Assembly (NCBI GenBank): GCA_036562565.1
Contig: DATCJY010000045.1
Coordinates: forward strand, 18,705-82,704
Source: DATCJY01 sp036562565
GTDB taxonomy: Bacteria > Bacteroidota > Bacteroidia > Flavobacteriales_D > Sanyastnellaceae
Direction of reading: 5' to 3'
Length of the DNA stretch: 64,000 nucleotides
Of this stretch, positions 1 to 8,254 are shown piece by piece. Made by a program: the position numbers and the translations under genes. The first letter of the stretch is position 1. Every line of letters starts with the position of its first letter. The notes below the pieces were generated by a model. It was not told the DNA's origin, made no database searches, and worked only from the letters and a program-made list of their open reading frames with translations.

Positions 1-1
1 G

Positions 2-334
2 CATGCGCATTATTGCTGCGGCAAATTGACCGAACTCAGTCTATACGAGCCTGTAAAGAGCTGCTGTGCACATGACGACCACGCGGAGCAAGATGGTCCG
101 GCCATTAGAAACAACTGCTGTGATTTCAAGCACTACAATTTAAAAATCGATGATACGCATGCAGCTTCCTATTGCAACTTGGTACTTCCTGCTGTTACCG
201 TAGCGGATGTTCAGGTGGCGTTCCCTGCAATGGTTATCACAGAAACAACTCATGTTCCGAGTGTCCCGGTGAATGGTCCTCCCTCGGACATTCCTTTATT
301 TATACAGCATCACGCCCTCGTTCTCTACGCATAA
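2..334 (+). CDS. HYC_CC_PP-type Cys-rich protein, 5' end cut off by window
   Basis: The frame is open from the first bases of the window, so the true start lies upstream. The visible 110 residues begin HAHYCCGKLTEL, contain two more CC pairs (KSCCAHDD, NNCCDF) and a PP near the C-terminus (GPPSD). This HYC...CC...CC...PP pattern is that of a small Bacteroidota family usually coded just before a secreted HMA protein and a TonB receptor, as here. The usual family motif is HYCMGKL; this one has CC in place of CM. Its biochemical role is unknown. A metal-related function is inferred from the Cys/His content and from the next eight genes. Confidence 0.7.
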   Translation, partial: HAHYCCGKLTELSLYEPVKSCCAHDDHAEQDGPAIRNNCCDFKHYNLKIDDTHAASYCNLVLPAVTVADVQVAFPAMVITETTHVPSVPVNGPPSDIPLFIQHHALVLYA

Positions 335-416
335 GTTCTTTTTATGAATTTAGTTGGACACATATTCCGTGTCCATCTATCACCCCCATTCAATCTTCAT
401 TCATAAAAAGACTAAC

Positions 417-770
417 ATGAAAAACATCCTCATAAAATTCACTTTAATCCTTGCGATAGGATTCATCAGCAATACTGCTTTTGCACAACAAAAGAAAGTA
501 GAAACAACCACCTTCTGGGTAGCCAGTGTTTGTGGCATGTGCGAAGAGACAATTGAAAAAGCACTTGACACCAAAGGCATCATTCAAGCCGATTACAATT
601 TGGCAACCAATCAACTCACCGTTACATACAAGACCAAGAAAATTAGTTTGGAACAAATTCATCATCTGCTGAACGAAGCAGGTTATGATACCGAAAGCTC
701 TATCTGTACCGATGAGCAATACAGCCGTGTACATGGTTGCTGTAAATACCGCGAACTGGATAAACATTAA
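417..770 (+). CDS. Secreted heavy-metal-associated (HMA) domain protein
   Basis: 117 residues. Residues 1-23 are a clear signal peptide ending AFA-QQ. One HMA (ferredoxin-like) fold follows, with the metal-binding pair C39-G-M-C42 where classical HMA domains have C-x2-C, and more cysteines near the C-terminus (SSIC and GCC). The ATG at 417 is preferred because upstream in-frame codons would add residues before the signal peptide. HMA domains bind Cu(I), Zn(II) or Hg(II) and hand them to partners; an exported one probably works in the periplasm. The TonB receptor begins 5 nt after the stop, so the two are surely co-transcribed. The metal cannot be read from the sequence. Confidence 0.85.
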   Translation: MKNILIKFTLILAIGFISNTAFAQQKKVETTTFWVASVCGMCEETIEKALDTKGIIQADYNLATNQLTVTYKTKKISLEQIHHLLNEAGYDTESSICTDEQYSRVHGCCKYRELDKH

Positions 771-775
771 GAGCT

Positions 776-3049
776 ATGCGCTTACTAATGATTTTAGCGC
801 TGGTTCTGATGGGATTTCAGAATCATGCGCAAACCCTGCGCGGTATAGTGACCGGAGATGACCATGAAGCCATCATTGGCGCAACAATTGTCTGGAAAGA
901 TACGCGCATGGGTACTGTGACAGATGCCAACGGACATTTCACCATTGGTGTTCCACCAAATGCTACCCATCTGGTAGTGGGTTATGTAGGATATCACACC
1001 GATACAATTGCTTATAGCGGACAAGAGTTTATCACGGTGCAACTGCGCAACAATACTCAAACGGGAACGGTAACCATCGAAGGGCAAAACAGCGGCACGT
1101 ATATGTCCACGCTCAACCCGATGCTTTTCCAAACGATTAACGAAAAGGAGTTGTGCAAGGCTGCTTGTTGCAACCTGAGTGAAAGCTTTGAAACAAACGC
1201 CTCAATTGATGCGGCATTTGCCGATGCGGTTACAGGAACGCGCCAGATTCGCATGCTAGGATTGGAAGGCCGCTACACGCAAATGATGTTTGACAACATT
1301 CCCTCTGTGCGCGGATTGGCCAGCACATATGGACTCACCTATGTGCCGGGACCATGGATTAAAAACATCTACATAGCGAAAGGTGTTGGTTCGGTTACGG
1401 CCGGTTATGAAAGCATGACCGGTCAAATCAATGTGGCGATGAAAAATCCTGACAATGCTGAGAAACTTCACATCAATGCATTTGTTGGGAACAATGGTCG
1501 CACGGAATTGAACCTCGTGATGCGACCAAAAGAATTATTTTGGCCAAAGAGCAAAGAATCCAAATTGAACACGATTCTCCTTGCGCATGGTGCACTCTCC
1601 TCATTGCGCAGCGACATGAACAACGATGGTTTTCTTGACAATCCTCTTTTCACCAATCTTATTCTTCGCAACGAGTGGCACCTCACTACATCCAGCGGTT
1701 GGGGCAGCCAGATTGTATTGTCCTACCTGAACATGAACAACACCAGTGGCACGTATGACTTTGACCCGCTGGATGATGTACGTGCAAAGCTTTGGGGTGT
1801 CAACACTCAAACTGAGCGTTATGAGTTTGCCGCAAAGACAGGATATGTCTTTAAAGAAAAGCCTTGGAAGAGTTTTGGCTCGCAAGTGAGTGTGAGCTGG
1901 CATGACCAAGAAGGCAACTATGGATATCGTCAATACATCGGTCAGCAACTGAGCACGCGCATTAACCTCCTCTTTGCATCACGCATCAAGAGCGATGCGC
2001 ACAAGTTCACTGCAGGCATCAGTCATCAATACGATGATTATAACGAGCGCCTGTTCTTTGATGAAATTCCTCCGGTGGCACTATCCAGCATGGATTTGCA
2101 ACGCAAAGAATCTGTTGCGGGTGCATTTGCAGAATACACCATGAACACAAGTCCGAAGTTTACGGTTGTAACAGGATTGCGTGGTGATTACCACAATGTA
2201 TATGGTGCATTTATTACACCTCGTGTTCATGCACGATACAGTTTGACTGATAACGCATCCATCAAATTTGTTGGTGGTAAAGGTTATCGCACTGCACAAC
2301 TCTTGATGGACAACGTGGGCATCTTGGCCAGTAACCGTGACATATTCATTCATAGTGATGATGCAAAAGGCATACATGGCTTGAAGATGGAAGAGGCATG
2401 GAACGTTGGACTCATCTATACACACAAGTTCAAAATCAATTACCGCGAAGCAACACTATCATTGGATGCATATCGCACCGATTTCACCAATCAAGTGGTG
2501 GTTGATATGGAAACTCCAAAAGAAGTTCACTTCTACAACCTTGATGGGGCAAGCTATAGCAACAGTGCACAAGCTGAATTCCATTATTCACCTGCAAGGA
2601 GATTAGACCTTCGTTTGGCTTATCGTTGGCTCGAAGTGCGTCAACAATATCAGTCCGGTTTATTGGACAAGCCAATGGTGAACCGACACAGAGCATTTAC
2701 CAATTTAGCATATGAAACCAAAGCCAACGAACGGGGTGCACAATGGCGCTTTGATGCCACACTGCAATGGGTAAGCAAAAAAAGATTACCTTCCCTTGGC
2801 GAGCATGGAATGCATGCGCTAAACCCATCTTATTCCGATGATTATTTTCAGCTCAATGCACAGGTCACTTATGTATTCAAGAAGAACCTGGAGTTGTATC
2901 TGGGTGGAGAGAACCTCAACAACTTCATAGTACACGATGTCATCGTTTCGGCAGAAAACCCTTCCAGCGAATACTTTGATGGCTCACAACTTTGGGGACC
3001 TGTATTTGGCAGAATGTTTTACCTCGGTTTCAGATGGATGATTAATTAA
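776..3049 (+). CDS. TonB-dependent outer-membrane receptor of the metal cluster
   Basis: 757 residues, normal for a TonB receptor. A signal peptide (about 1-19, ending HAQ) is followed by a carboxypeptidase-regulatory-like beta domain (about 20-95), a plug (about 110-230, including LGLEGRYTQMMFDNIP and a Cys-rich LCKAACCNLSESF), and a barrel whose last strand ends in aromatic-rich FYLGFRWMIN. TonB receptors take up scarce ligands across the outer membrane with energy from TonB-ExbBD. The AACCN element in the plug and the placement between two HMA proteins suggest a metal or metal-chelate ligand. No TonB or ExbBD gene is in the window. The HMA-MauE gene follows after 13 nt. Confidence 0.88.
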   Translation: MRLLMILALVLMGFQNHAQTLRGIVTGDDHEAIIGATIVWKDTRMGTVTDANGHFTIGVPPNATHLVVGYVGYHTDTIAYSGQEFITVQLRNNTQTGTVTIEGQNSGTYMSTLNPMLFQTINEKELCKAACCNLSESFETNASIDAAFADAVTGTRQIRMLGLEGRYTQMMFDNIPSVRGLASTYGLTYVPGPWIKNIYIAKGVGSVTAGYESMTGQINVAMKNPDNAEKLHINAFVGNNGRTELNLVMRPKELFWPKSKESKLNTILLAHGALSSLRSDMNNDGFLDNPLFTNLILRNEWHLTTSSGWGSQIVLSYLNMNNTSGTYDFDPLDDVRAKLWGVNTQTERYEFAAKTGYVFKEKPWKSFGSQVSVSWHDQEGNYGYRQYIGQQLSTRINLLFASRIKSDAHKFTAGISHQYDDYNERLFFDEIPPVALSSMDLQRKESVAGAFAEYTMNTSPKFTVVTGLRGDYHNVYGAFITPRVHARYSLTDNASIKFVGGKGYRTAQLLMDNVGILASNRDIFIHSDDAKGIHGLKMEEAWNVGLIYTHKFKINYREATLSLDAYRTDFTNQVVVDMETPKEVHFYNLDGASYSNSAQAEFHYSPARRLDLRLAYRWLEVRQQYQSGLLDKPMVNRHRAFTNLAYETKANERGAQWRFDATLQWVSKKRLPSLGEHGMHALNPSYSDDYFQLNAQVTYVFKKNLELYLGGENLNNFIVHDVIVSAENPSSEYFDGSQLWGPVFGRMFYLGFRWMIN

Positions 3050-3062
3050 AAAATGAAACCCT

Positions 3063-3788
3063 ATGAAACACACTTATCAAATCACCGGCATGTCATGTCA
3101 AAGCTGTGTCGGTAAAATCAAAGATGAATTATTGCGGCTGCCTGATATCACCCACGTAGATATCTCACTTGAAAATGGAACTGCTGAAATAGAAATGACC
3201 CAACACGTTTCCACCGAGACGATGCAAGCCGCTATTTCAAAAGCCGGTACTTATACCATCACCATGCAAGGTCATACCGCAGAACACGCAATGAAACATG
3301 GCAGAAAGAATTGGCTTGTGACTTATAAACCGCTTCTTCTGGTAATAGGATTTATTGTCTTGATCAGCACCATAACATCCGTTTCAAACGGAACCATAGA
3401 TTGGAAGCGATGGATGAACTACTTCATGGCAGGTTTCTTCCTGGGGTTCTCGTTCTTCAAGTTTTTGGACTTGAAGGGATTTGCGACAAGCTATAGCACT
3501 TACGACCTCATTGCTGCGAAATGGAAAGGATATGGCTATATCTATCCATTCATTGAACTGCTGCTCGGAATAGCCTATATCACTCACTGGGAACCATTCA
3601 TCACCAATTCCGTAACAGCGGTGGTAATGGCTGTTTCATCCCTCGGAGTAATTAACAGCTTGCTCAAAAGAAGAAACATACAATGTGCCTGCCTTGGGAC
3701 AGTATTCAATCTTCCGATGAGCAATGTGACACTCATAGAAGACGGAGTGATGTTCTTGATGGCGGTAGCCATGCTATTTAGCATCTGA
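3063..3788 (+). CDS. HMA domain fused to MauE/DoxX-like membrane protein
   Basis: 241 residues. The N-terminal 65 form an HMA domain with GMSC12-Q-S-C15. After a His-containing linker come about five hydrophobic segments (roughly 88-108, 122-142, 160-178, 183-203, 224-241). The second half carries CACLG near residue 208, like the CxCxG element of MauE-type membrane proteins, which are linked to thiol/disulfide chemistry in methylamine dehydrogenase maturation. The fusion of a soluble metal chaperone to a MauE-like module suggests metal delivery or reduction at the inner membrane, which is inference. The gene sits between the TonB receptor and the His-rich protein on the same strand. Confidence 0.82.
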   Translation: MKHTYQITGMSCQSCVGKIKDELLRLPDITHVDISLENGTAEIEMTQHVSTETMQAAISKAGTYTITMQGHTAEHAMKHGRKNWLVTYKPLLLVIGFIVLISTITSVSNGTIDWKRWMNYFMAGFFLGFSFFKFLDLKGFATSYSTYDLIAAKWKGYGYIYPFIELLLGIAYITHWEPFITNSVTAVVMAVSSLGVINSLLKRRNIQCACLGTVFNLPMSNVTLIEDGVMFLMAVAMLFSI

Positions 3789-3813
3789 GGAGTTGAATTA
3801 CATTTGTCGCAAC

Positions 3814-4221
3814 ATGGCAAAAACAACACATAACAAACTATTCTTCTTGCTGTTCACATACAGCATTGTGTTGTTGCATGCCATTATTCCACATTGCCAT
3901 GCTGCCGATGCGCATGCAATGTTCCAAACCGAGAAAGCTGCGACACATACCTGCGATGGTCATCACCACCATGAAGAGGATGCCAATCATTCTTCCCACG
4001 AACATCAGGTATGCCAAAATGATGACTTACATGGTCAATATTTAAAAGCAGATGCGTCATCCATTGACTTTGATGCGATGATTGCTGAAGCGGTTGACTA
4101 TTGGATTTATCTCATATGCGACTTTGAGGGAAAATCAAGCTTTACATCTGTTCAATCAGATGCCCTAGTCCGAAGTTGTTATCTACACGCCAATATTCAT
4201 AGAGGACCTCCTGCTTGCTGA
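3814..4221 (+). CDS. Exported histidine-rich protein, function unknown
   Basis: 135 residues from the ATG; a TTG 21 nt upstream is the only alternative. An N-terminal hydrophobic signal (about 8-30) is followed by HCHAADAH and a His/Asp/Glu-rich stretch (CDGHHHHEEDANHSSHEH) that would bind Zn, Ni or Cu. The rest has no recognisable domain and ends RGPPAC. Small His-rich exported proteins like this often precede czcCBA/cusCBA-type genes in Bacteroidota and may buffer metal in the periplasm (inference). TACATTTG at 3799-3806, just ahead of the ATG, matches the -7 box seen elsewhere here, so a very short leader is possible. Confidence 0.65.
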   Translation: MAKTTHNKLFFLLFTYSIVLLHAIIPHCHAADAHAMFQTEKAATHTCDGHHHHEEDANHSSHEHQVCQNDDLHGQYLKADASSIDFDAMIAEAVDYWIYLICDFEGKSSFTSVQSDALVRSCYLHANIHRGPPAC

Positions 4222-4229
4222 GCAGGAGG
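4207..4229. repeat. Perfect 9-bp inverted repeat across the His-rich gene stop
   Basis: Arms CCTCCTGCT and AGCAGGAGG are separated by a 5-nt loop that contains the stop codon. No T-run follows, so it is not a typical terminator. In the mRNA it would form a strong hairpin between the His-rich gene and the TolC gene, perhaps protecting or processing the transcript (inference). Confidence 0.6.
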
Positions 4230-4348
4230 ACTTCCTCTATTTCTGAGTATTTCTTCCTGTAAAATTGCTTGACAAGAATCACGGCAGATTCTAAAGCAAC
4301 ATCTTCATTTGATGTTGTTCTCTTCAACCTTCATAATTGTCCAAAATC

Positions 4349-5542
4349 ATGCTTTTTCAAACGAAGAAATACTTAGGAACTCTGGCTATATCCATCCTTC
4401 TCAATGTTATTTCTCACGCTCAGGTAATCACGGCTGATGAAGCTGTGAAGTACGCACTGGAGCACAATCCGCGCATTCAAGCTGTCATTCTGGAGGTGGA
4501 AAAGAATAAGCAATTGCAGAAATCTGCCGTAAACATTCCTAATCCGGAATTCATGTTTGAAAGCACTACGGGAGAATATCAAACATTGGGAATATTGCAG
4601 TCGCTCGATTTTCCAACGGTATATGCAAAACAGTATAGTATCAATCGTCAGCTCACTGAACTCAGCAAAGTGTCTCAGCAAATGACTCGTGCCGAGTTAG
4701 AAGGTCGCGTTCGCACTGCCTATCTTGAAGTACAATACTATTTGGAATTGGTGAAGCGCCTGCAAGAGCGAGATAGTGCATATGCCGCAATAGAACAAGC
4801 TGCGAATCGGAAATTCATAGCCGGTGAAATTGATGCCTTGGCAAGTTCTTATGCCAAACTGCAACATGCCGATGTACACCGCACCATGACTCAAGCACAG
4901 GTAGATTTGGAAACTGCTTGGCAAGTGCTTCAACTCCTGATGCAAACGACTGAGATCAAGCAGCTCGAAATGCTTACAGAACTAAGCCTTTCTCCTCAAG
5001 CCTTGCAGAAAGACTCCTTGGTGGTGGCTCAAACATTGTTCATGCGTTATGTTGAACAACAAAAAGAACTAAGTGAGAAACAACTGGCATTGCAGCGCAG
5101 CAAGGCGTTACCGGGAATTGTATTTGGCTACTTGAATCAAAGCGACAGAAACACACCATTTGATATGCGCCTGCGTGGTGGACTAAGTCTTCCACTTTGG
5201 TGGTGGCAATATTCCGGTAACATCAAAGCCGCAAAAGCACAAATTCAAATCACTTCATTTGAAGCCCAACAACAACAAATAGATATTGCAATCCGGCTCA
5301 ACAACCTCTTCAACGAATACAAGAAATACAAAACTTCGCTTTTGTATTTCGAGAATGAAGGCCTCGAACTGATTACACAAATGCGCGACCATTCCGAACG
5401 GTTGTTCGAAGCCGGTAGCATTGATTACATCACACACTTGCGCAACCTCAACGATGCATTCATGCAAGAATATGCGCATTTGGAAACACTTTATTTGCTC
5501 AATAAAACCATTATACAACTCAACTACCTCACCCAACAATGA
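4349..5542 (+). CDS. TolC-family outer-membrane efflux channel (CusC/CzcC-like)
   Basis: 397 residues from ATG (a TTG lies 12 nt upstream). A signal peptide ends near HAQ, followed by VITADEAVKYALEHNPRI, a typical TolC/OEP opening, and two long helical repeats with NPEFMFES-type beta segments. It would form the outer-membrane duct of a tripartite pump. It overlaps the adaptor gene by 4 nt (ATGA), implying translational coupling. At about 400 residues it is of usual length for the CzcC group. Partner adaptor and RND pump are coded downstream. Confidence 0.88.
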   Translation: MLFQTKKYLGTLAISILLNVISHAQVITADEAVKYALEHNPRIQAVILEVEKNKQLQKSAVNIPNPEFMFESTTGEYQTLGILQSLDFPTVYAKQYSINRQLTELSKVSQQMTRAELEGRVRTAYLEVQYYLELVKRLQERDSAYAAIEQAANRKFIAGEIDALASSYAKLQHADVHRTMTQAQVDLETAWQVLQLLMQTTEIKQLEMLTELSLSPQALQKDSLVVAQTLFMRYVEQQKELSEKQLALQRSKALPGIVFGYLNQSDRNTPFDMRLRGGLSLPLWWWQYSGNIKAAKAQIQITSFEAQQQQIDIAIRLNNLFNEYKKYKTSLLYFENEGLELITQMRDHSERLFEAGSIDYITHLRNLNDAFMQEYAHLETLYLLNKTIIQLNYLTQQ

Positions 5543-7227
5543 TGCAGCAACTTTACCGATTCAGCTTCTTGTTAAAACTGCTGATAGTATCCATAACATT
5601 GATCAGTCAGCACAGTCACTTGCATGCGGACGCCTCAGCGCATCCACATAGTCATGATGAAACAAATGTGAATCAAGATACTTTCAATTACTTCACGACC
5701 GAAGTAAGCAGCGATAAGTATGAGCTCTTATTGCGATACCATCCCATCACGCCAAATCAAGAAGCAGATCTCACACTCTTTATCAGTGAATATAATACCA
5801 ATGCTCCGCTCAACAATGTAGAGCTGAAACTTACGGTGCAAGAAGACACCTCAATACAACTGCATCCACACCTCACAGCAGACGGCACTTGGGAGATGCA
5901 TCCAATTTTTCCCGAAGAGAAAACCTATTCGATAGCCGTTCAAATCAATGGCCCACTTGGTCCTGATTTGCTACTTCTTAAAGACATTGAAGTCGGTGCT
6001 ACATTGGATAACCCACACGATCATCACCATCATCACTGGTACACATCTCCTATTTTCCTCATCAGCATTTCACTTATTGCAGGCATGTTGCTAATGCTTT
6101 TGCTGCAGCGTTTGAGACACAAGCGTTCACCCAAAGGAAGTGCCGCTCTTGTACTGATTTTGATACTCGTGCCACTGCGTCCTGATTTGATGCAAGCACA
6201 TGAAGGACATGATCATCGACCGCAGAAGAAAAACAACATCTTCAGCAACTCGATTTATGTTCCGAAAGAATCCCAGTTTCTGCTCGATGTATTAACTCAA
6301 CGTGTATTATCCGGCAACGAAACGCAAGTGCAAACATTCTATGGAACGATTGTGCCAAGCAGCAGTGGACAAGCCATTGTGACTGCTCCTCAAACCGGAC
6401 GCATCATCTCTTTGCACACATCGGTGGGCAGCCAAGTAACGGTTGGTCAAACACTAGCTGTCATTGAAGGTTTTTTAGATGCAGCAAGTGCGATGACATT
6501 TCAGGCAGAGAAAAACAATTTGCTCGCAGAGTTTGATGCTGCACGCAAGGAGTACGAACGCATACAATCCATAGCTGATATCGCTGCAAAGAAAGAGTTG
6601 GATGAAGCAGAGGCGCGTTTCAAAAAAGCTCAAGACAACCTTGAACTTTTCAAAAACAAAACAGCTACACGTTTCGAACTGAAATCGCCCATCAGCGGAA
6701 TGGTAGACAACTTCACATTGAGTATCGGCACTCCGGTTTCGCAAAGCGATGTATTGTTCACAATCGTCAATCCTTCCAAAGTATATGTGGATGCTCAGGT
6801 ATACGGCAATGCAACGGCCATGATGACTTCTGCTCAATCATTCCTCATCTCCTCTCCAAGCGGCAAACAAGCAGAAGCGCGGCTGCTCGCCATCCCGCAA
6901 ACACTGCATGCGAGCAATCAATCACAGCACATCTTGTTTGAGGTTGACAATCTGGATAACACGTTTAAAATCGGTGAGTACGTGAAAGTAAGTGCGTTGC
7001 TCCCTACAGAAGCAGGAACCATTTTGATTCCAACATCCGCTATCACTGAGGTGGATGGAAGAGACTGTGTATTCATCAAAGAATCTGCAGAACAATATCA
7101 GCTCCGATTCGTGAACACCAAGAACGACAACGGTTCTACAGTGAGTATTACCAAAGGACTTGAAACAGGTGAACGCGTAGTAACCAACGCCACATATCAA
7201 TTGAAAATGATTTATCTCAACCAATAA
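5539..7227 (+). CDS. RND efflux periplasmic adaptor with extra N-terminal His-rich membrane domain
   Basis: 562 residues, about 150-200 longer than a plain CzcB/CusB adaptor. Residues 1-25 are a signal or anchor; 26-155 form a beta-rich domain with His clusters (HSHLHADASAHPHSHD), then DHHHHH at 161-166 and a transmembrane helix (171-190). A second signal-like hydrophobic stretch (202-213) leads into HEGHDH at 221-226, and only then the adaptor proper: lipoyl-like halves (VTAPQTGRIISLHTSVG and KSPISGMVDNFTLSIG), the hairpin coiled coil (about 325-375) and beta-barrel domains. It reads as a His-rich membrane protein fused to an adaptor that kept its own signal region. Role: links the inner-membrane RND pump to the TolC duct. 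Confidence 0.87.
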   Translation: MMQQLYRFSFLLKLLIVSITLISQHSHLHADASAHPHSHDETNVNQDTFNYFTTEVSSDKYELLLRYHPITPNQEADLTLFISEYNTNAPLNNVELKLTVQEDTSIQLHPHLTADGTWEMHPIFPEEKTYSIAVQINGPLGPDLLLLKDIEVGATLDNPHDHHHHHWYTSPIFLISISLIAGMLLMLLLQRLRHKRSPKGSAALVLILILVPLRPDLMQAHEGHDHRPQKKNNIFSNSIYVPKESQFLLDVLTQRVLSGNETQVQTFYGTIVPSSSGQAIVTAPQTGRIISLHTSVGSQVTVGQTLAVIEGFLDAASAMTFQAEKNNLLAEFDAARKEYERIQSIADIAAKKELDEAEARFKKAQDNLELFKNKTATRFELKSPISGMVDNFTLSIGTPVSQSDVLFTIVNPSKVYVDAQVYGNATAMMTSAQSFLISSPSGKQAEARLLAIPQTLHASNQSQHILFEVDNLDNTFKIGEYVKVSALLPTEAGTILIPTSAITEVDGRDCVFIKESAEQYQLRFVNTKNDNGSTVSITKGLETGERVVTNATYQLKMIYLNQ

Positions 7228-7237
7228 AATCTATCAA

Positions 7238-8215
7238 ATGAATTATACCTCCCCTTTTTATTACCTTAAAAACATTGCGAAAATGATGGGGATAATCATC
7301 ATTGCCTGTACGACCGCCCTATTGCATAGTTGTGACCCGAGCCACTCACATAACCAACACGCACATGTGCATGACTACGCCTGTCCCATGCACCCTGAGG
7401 TGGATGGACATCCCGGTGATAAGTGTTCCAAATGCGGAATGACACTGGAGAAATTAAAAGAAGTTGATGATACCCAGTACCGAATGGACCTCAAAGCAGA
7501 TGCGCCAATCATCGAAGCCGGCAAAGAAGTTTCATTGATTTTAAAACCTATCAATCTAAGCAATGAATCCGCACTGGTACCACTCAACAGCATACACGAA
7601 AAGAAAATTCATCTTGTGATTGTGAGTGAAGACTTATCACAATTCATGCATGTACATCCGGCATATACCGCTGATGGCGACTATGAGGTAAATGTTACAT
7701 TTCCTATCGGGGGCAGATATCTTCTTTATGCAGATTATCAACCGGCCGGTGCTTCACATCAACTCGAAAAGCAAACTTTGGAAGTAAGTGGAGCAGGTAT
7801 GGTAGCTACTAAATACACCAGCTCAAAGCTCAGCAGCAGCGATGCAGGTGTGAGCCTTACACTGCGCACACCAACCGGCAATTTCAAAACCAACCAGATG
7901 ATGCATATTGATGGTGTATTGACCATTGACGGTATGCCTCTGGATGCATCGAAGTTGGATAATTACCTACAATCCAAAGCATACGGCATCATCATCCACA
8001 CAGAAGACAAAAGCTATAACCACGTACACGGTGAACTCAACGGCAACTTATTGCACATGCACACCAAGCTAAGCAAGCCGGGATTGTATCGGGCGTGGAT
8101 TCAGTTCATGTACAAAGGTCAATTGCACACAACAGATTTTGTGATTGATGCTATTCCCGGCAATGGCACCGATGAAGCCCATCACCATCACGATGGACAT
8201 GACCACCACCATTAA
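7238..8215 (+). CDS. Heavy-metal-binding-domain lipoprotein with His-rich tail
   Basis: 325 residues. A hydrophobic N-terminus ends in a lipobox-like LLHSC (Cys32), suggesting an outer- or inner-membrane lipoprotein; an in-frame ATG at residue 16 would give a shorter, more typical signal. A His-rich linker leads to a heavy-metal-binding domain (about 46-75: YACPMHPEVDGHPGDKC, then SKCGM), as found in copper ATPases and CusB-like adaptors. The middle is beta-rich with conserved HVHP and HVHGE elements, and the protein ends in HHHHDGHDHHH. Lying between adaptor and pump genes, it probably passes metal to the pump. It is a stand-alone metal carrier rather than an enzyme. Confidence 0.78.
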   Translation: MNYTSPFYYLKNIAKMMGIIIIACTTALLHSCDPSHSHNQHAHVHDYACPMHPEVDGHPGDKCSKCGMTLEKLKEVDDTQYRMDLKADAPIIEAGKEVSLILKPINLSNESALVPLNSIHEKKIHLVIVSEDLSQFMHVHPAYTADGDYEVNVTFPIGGRYLLYADYQPAGASHQLEKQTLEVSGAGMVATKYTSSKLSSSDAGVSLTLRTPTGNFKTNQMMHIDGVLTIDGMPLDASKLDNYLQSKAYGIIIHTEDKSYNHVHGELNGNLLHMHTKLSKPGLYRAWIQFMYKGQLHTTDFVIDAIPGNGTDEAHHHHDGHDHHH

Positions 8216-8254
8216 TTAAGATTCCTTTTTTTTCACCAATAAACGAATAGTCCG

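Noticed and set aside
4142..4327. 61-codon minus-strand frame between the His-rich and TolC genes
   Set aside because: Partly antisense to the His-rich gene, no promoter, no recognisable sequence.
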